Source: an uncultured Dialister sp.
GTDB lineage: Bacteria > Bacillota > Negativicutes > Veillonellales > Dialisteraceae
DNA: 15,751 nucleotides
Direction: 5' to 3'
NCBI RefSeq assembly: GCF_900765565.1
Contig: NZ_CAAFRZ010000095.1
Span: forward strand, 1 to 15,751
Position numbers and translations under genes: made by a program. Below, piece after piece: positions 14,233 through 15,751 of this stretch (positions are counted from its first letter, which is position 1; the number at the start of each line of letters is the position of its first letter). The notes below the pieces were generated by a model that searched no databases, was not told where the DNA came from, and saw only the letters and a list, made by a program, of their open reading frames with translations.

Positions 14233-14275
14233 GCGTTCAGCCCAAATCCAATACATACCCACGTCCCTTTTTCAC

Positions 14276-14304
14276 TGGAAATCTCCCATTCCATTCAGTA
14301 TAAT
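14276..14304 (+). promoter_or_regulatory. Promoter of the aldolase gene
   Basis: A perfect TATAAT (14299-14304) lies 17 nt after TGGAAA (14276-14281; 4 of 6 to the -35 consensus), about 78 nt upstream of the aldolase start codon, leaving a leader of roughly 70 nt. Confidence 0.6.
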
Positions 14305-14315
14305 GAAGATAAATC

Positions 14316-14344
14316 AATGCATTACATCCAAGTATGAATGCATT
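14316..14344. promoter_or_regulatory. Pair of AATGCATT palindromes in the aldolase leader
   Basis: Two identical 8-bp palindromes at 14316-14323 and 14337-14344 are 21 bp apart, two helical turns, just downstream of the expected transcription start. This is a good geometry for a dimeric regulator acting as a roadblock. No known regulator is assigned. Confidence 0.4.
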
Positions 14345-14381
14345 CATATCATATGAAAACTTTTGAAAGGAAGGTATCACT

Positions 14382-15314
14382 ATGCCGCTTGTAGGAACTA
14401 CCGAAATGTTTAAGAAAGCCTATGCATGTCATTACGCCATTGGTGCTTTTAACGTAAACAACATGGAAATCATCCAGGGCATCATGGAAGCAGCCAAAGA
14501 GGAACAGTCCCCTGTCATCCTCCAGGCCTCGGAAGGTGCCCGGAAATATGCGGGCCAGGAATACATCGTGGGCCTTGTAAAAATCGCTCTCCAGGACTAT
14601 CCGGAAATCCCGACAGCCCTCCACCTGGACCACGGCTCCTCCTATGAAGTGTGCAAAGCCTGCATTGACGGCGGATTCTCTTCCGTCATGTACGATGGCT
14701 CCAAGCACCCCTTCGAAGAAAACGTAAAAGTGACAAAGCAGATCGTTGAATACGCCCATGACAAAGGGGTGGTCGTAGAAGCAGAACTGGGCCGTCTCGC
14801 CGGCGTAGAAGATATGGTTTCCGTAGATGCGAAAGACGCCATCTTCACAGACCCCGACCAGGCCGCTGAATTCGTAGAACGGACAGGCTGCGACTCCCTG
14901 GCCATCGCCATCGGCACCAGCCACGGCGCCTACAAATACAAAGGAGACCCCTACCTGGACTATGAACGGCTCGAAAAAGTAGGAAAACTCCTGCCGGGCT
15001 ACCCCATCGTCCTTCACGGCGCTTCCACCGTTATTCCTGAATTCGTGGAAAAATGCAACAAGTACGGCGGCAAAGTCCTGGGCGCCAAAGGCGTACCGGA
15101 AGACATGCTCCGCAAAGCAGCCACCATGGCGGTCTGCAAGATTAACATCGACACCGATATCCGCCTCGCCATGACCAGCGCCATCCGGGAAGCTCTCTAC
15201 AAGGATCCCTCCAACTTCGATCCCAGAAACTATCTGAAACCCGCCAGAGAAGCGGTAAAACAGATGGTGAAACATAAGATTGAAGCAGTCCTCGGATCTG
15301 CCCACACCATCTGA
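14382..15314 (+). CDS. fba: Class II fructose-bisphosphate aldolase
   Basis: Zinc-dependent cytoplasmic aldolase that reversibly splits fructose 1,6-bisphosphate into dihydroxyacetone phosphate and glyceraldehyde 3-phosphate, in glycolysis and gluconeogenesis. The 310-residue product has GAFNVNNME (21-29), the catalytic/zinc motif HLDHG (D83, H84), VEAELG (132-137), GTSHGAYK with zinc ligand H181, LHGAST with H212, and the phosphate-binding INIDTDIR (254-261). Length and motifs fit the class IIB FbaA-like group. Tagatose-bisphosphate aldolase is a related alternative, but no tagatose pathway genes are adjacent. The ATG at 14382 has GGAAGG 7 nt upstream. It is a single-gene transcript with its own promoter and terminator. 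Confidence 0.95.
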   Translation: MPLVGTTEMFKKAYACHYAIGAFNVNNMEIIQGIMEAAKEEQSPVILQASEGARKYAGQEYIVGLVKIALQDYPEIPTALHLDHGSSYEVCKACIDGGFSSVMYDGSKHPFEENVKVTKQIVEYAHDKGVVVEAELGRLAGVEDMVSVDAKDAIFTDPDQAAEFVERTGCDSLAIAIGTSHGAYKYKGDPYLDYERLEKVGKLLPGYPIVLHGASTVIPEFVEKCNKYGGKVLGAKGVPEDMLRKAATMAVCKINIDTDIRLAMTSAIREALYKDPSNFDPRNYLKPAREAVKQMVKHKIEAVLGSAHTI

Positions 15315-15328
15315 TTGAATTTCAACTG

Positions 15329-15379
15329 AAAAACACCGATTGGCTATTTCCTGTGAATAAGTCAATCGGTGTTTTTTTA
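15329..15379 (+). terminator. Terminator of the aldolase gene
   Basis: A 14-bp perfect stem (15329-15342 with 15363-15376) including an A-tract/T-tract, with seven Ts at the 3' side, begins 15 nt past the stop codon. The mirrored A tract would let it act in both directions. Confidence 0.93.
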
Positions 15380-15423
15380 TGGGGCAATGATATGTATACG
15401 ATTCATACGTATAGATTGGATTA

Positions 15424-15457
15424 AGAGCGGTGATGAACTTACCCCGCGCACCGCTCT
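15424..15457 (+). other. Hairpin upstream of the small membrane protein gene
   Basis: A perfect 9-bp stem (15424-15432 with 15449-15457) with a 16-nt loop, followed by a pyrimidine-rich but not pure T stretch. It could be a weak terminator or a regulatory site. A 6-bp stem palindrome (15395-15400 with 15408-15413) lies just before it. Confidence 0.45.
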
Positions 15458-15491
15458 CTTCTTCCCTCTCGCATTTCCTATCCTCCCGGAG

Positions 15492-15497
15492 TATAAT
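15492..15497 (+). promoter_or_regulatory. -10 element for the small membrane protein gene
   Basis: A perfect TATAAT 43 nt upstream of the start codon. No convincing -35 is present at 16-18 nt. Confidence 0.5.
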
Positions 15498-15539
15498 AAT
15501 TATCTGTCATAAATAATACATTTATCCGGAGGGAATTAT

Positions 15540-15695
15540 ATGGATTCAGTCATTACCACTTTGAAATTTGAACTGGAGCATGGGGGACCCCATGTCCATT
15601 TTGTGGCACTCATTCTTTTTATTTTACTTGGCATTGTTGTGCTTCACGGTATTTTCCGACTGCTAGCAATTTCGCAAAGTAAGTTCCAGCTCTGA
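15540..15695 (+). CDS. Small single-span membrane protein, 51 residues
   Basis: I do not recognise this protein. A short open frame begins at ATG 15540 with an excellent GGAGGG 6 nt upstream, behind a TATAAT and after the aldolase terminator, so it looks like a real independent gene. The product has a mildly polar N-terminus (about 20 residues, with a histidine-containing HGGPHVH segment), one hydrophobic span from about residue 21 to 36 (FVALILFILLGIVVLH) and a short polar tail. The last seven codons, from the CAA at 15675, lie in a long inverted repeat (15675-15718), so the C-terminus may be the product of an insertion or truncation. A small membrane regulator or a type I toxin-like peptide are possibilities without direct evidence. 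Confidence 0.6.
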   Translation: MDSVITTLKFELEHGGPHVHFVALILFILLGIVVLHGIFRLLAISQSKFQL

Positions 15696-15718
15696 AGGTC
15701 ATTCTGGAATTTACTTTG
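15675..15718. repeat. Long inverted repeat over the end of the small gene
   Basis: 15675-15689 pairs with 15704-15718 as a 15-bp stem with one G-T pair and a 14-nt loop that contains the small gene's stop codon. No T tract follows. A related sequence GAATTTA-CTT-GAGAA recurs at 15707-15722 and again at 15736-15751, so this may be the edge of a repeat or mobile element continuing outside the window. Confidence 0.6.
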
Positions 15719-15751
15719 AGAACTGACATTTGGTAGAATTTAACTTGAGAA

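Noticed and set aside
13882..14337. Short open frames on both strands in the tandem structured repeat
   Set aside because: The protein sequences simply follow palindromic DNA and are not kept between the two copies.
14349..15365. A 338-codon open frame on the minus strand opposite the aldolase gene
   Set aside because: The aldolase has all family motifs, a promoter, ribosome binding site and terminator on the other strand; the antisense product has no recognisable domain.

Overview
The window looks like a chromosomal segment of an anaerobic Negativicutes-type Firmicute (Dialister/Megasphaera-like; the genus is a guess from protein style, strong AGGAGG-type ribosome binding sites, moderately high coding GC and dense hairpin-rich intergenic repeats). 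I used no database search.

Region 1 (about 180-7110, minus strand) is an operon for the middle part of the anaerobic (cobalt-early) corrin ring pathway. In transcription order it reads yajQ, cbiD, cbiE, cbiT, cbiF, cbiG, cbiH, cbiJ, cbiC and then a terminator. Neighbouring genes overlap or lie a few bases apart. Together they methylate C11, C1, C5 and C15, contract the ring, open the lactone, reduce the macrocycle and migrate the last methyl group. The chelatase, cbiL and the amidation/nucleotide-loop genes are not here. The cbiG/cbiH pair overlaps by 139 nt and carries an in-phase -1 slippery heptamer.

Region 2 (7110-12150) holds a phosphoglucomutase/phosphomannomutase gene (minus strand) placed between two copies of a roughly 380-bp hairpin-rich intergenic repeat. 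The second copy is split by a complete IS110-family, IS1111-subgroup insertion sequence (10104-11780). Uninterrupted repeat copies in the same window let the insertion point be read to the base: a CT core inside a perfect hairpin. The noncoding segment downstream of the transposase folds by eye into the stem-loop / target-loop / donor-loop order of a bridge RNA, and its loops carry segments matching this target and the element end. This is the most interesting finding.

Region 3 (12151-13711, minus strand) is a two-gene polar amino acid ABC importer operon (ATPase then permease) with a good promoter, direct-repeat operator candidates and a strong terminator; no binding-protein gene is adjacent. 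Region 4 (13773-14232) is two head-to-tail copies of another structured repeat whose hairpins keep pairing while changing sequence. Region 5 (plus strand) is a class II fructose-bisphosphate aldolase gene with promoter, paired palindromes in its leader and a terminator, followed by a 51-residue single-span membrane protein whose 3' end runs into an inverted repeat near the window edge.
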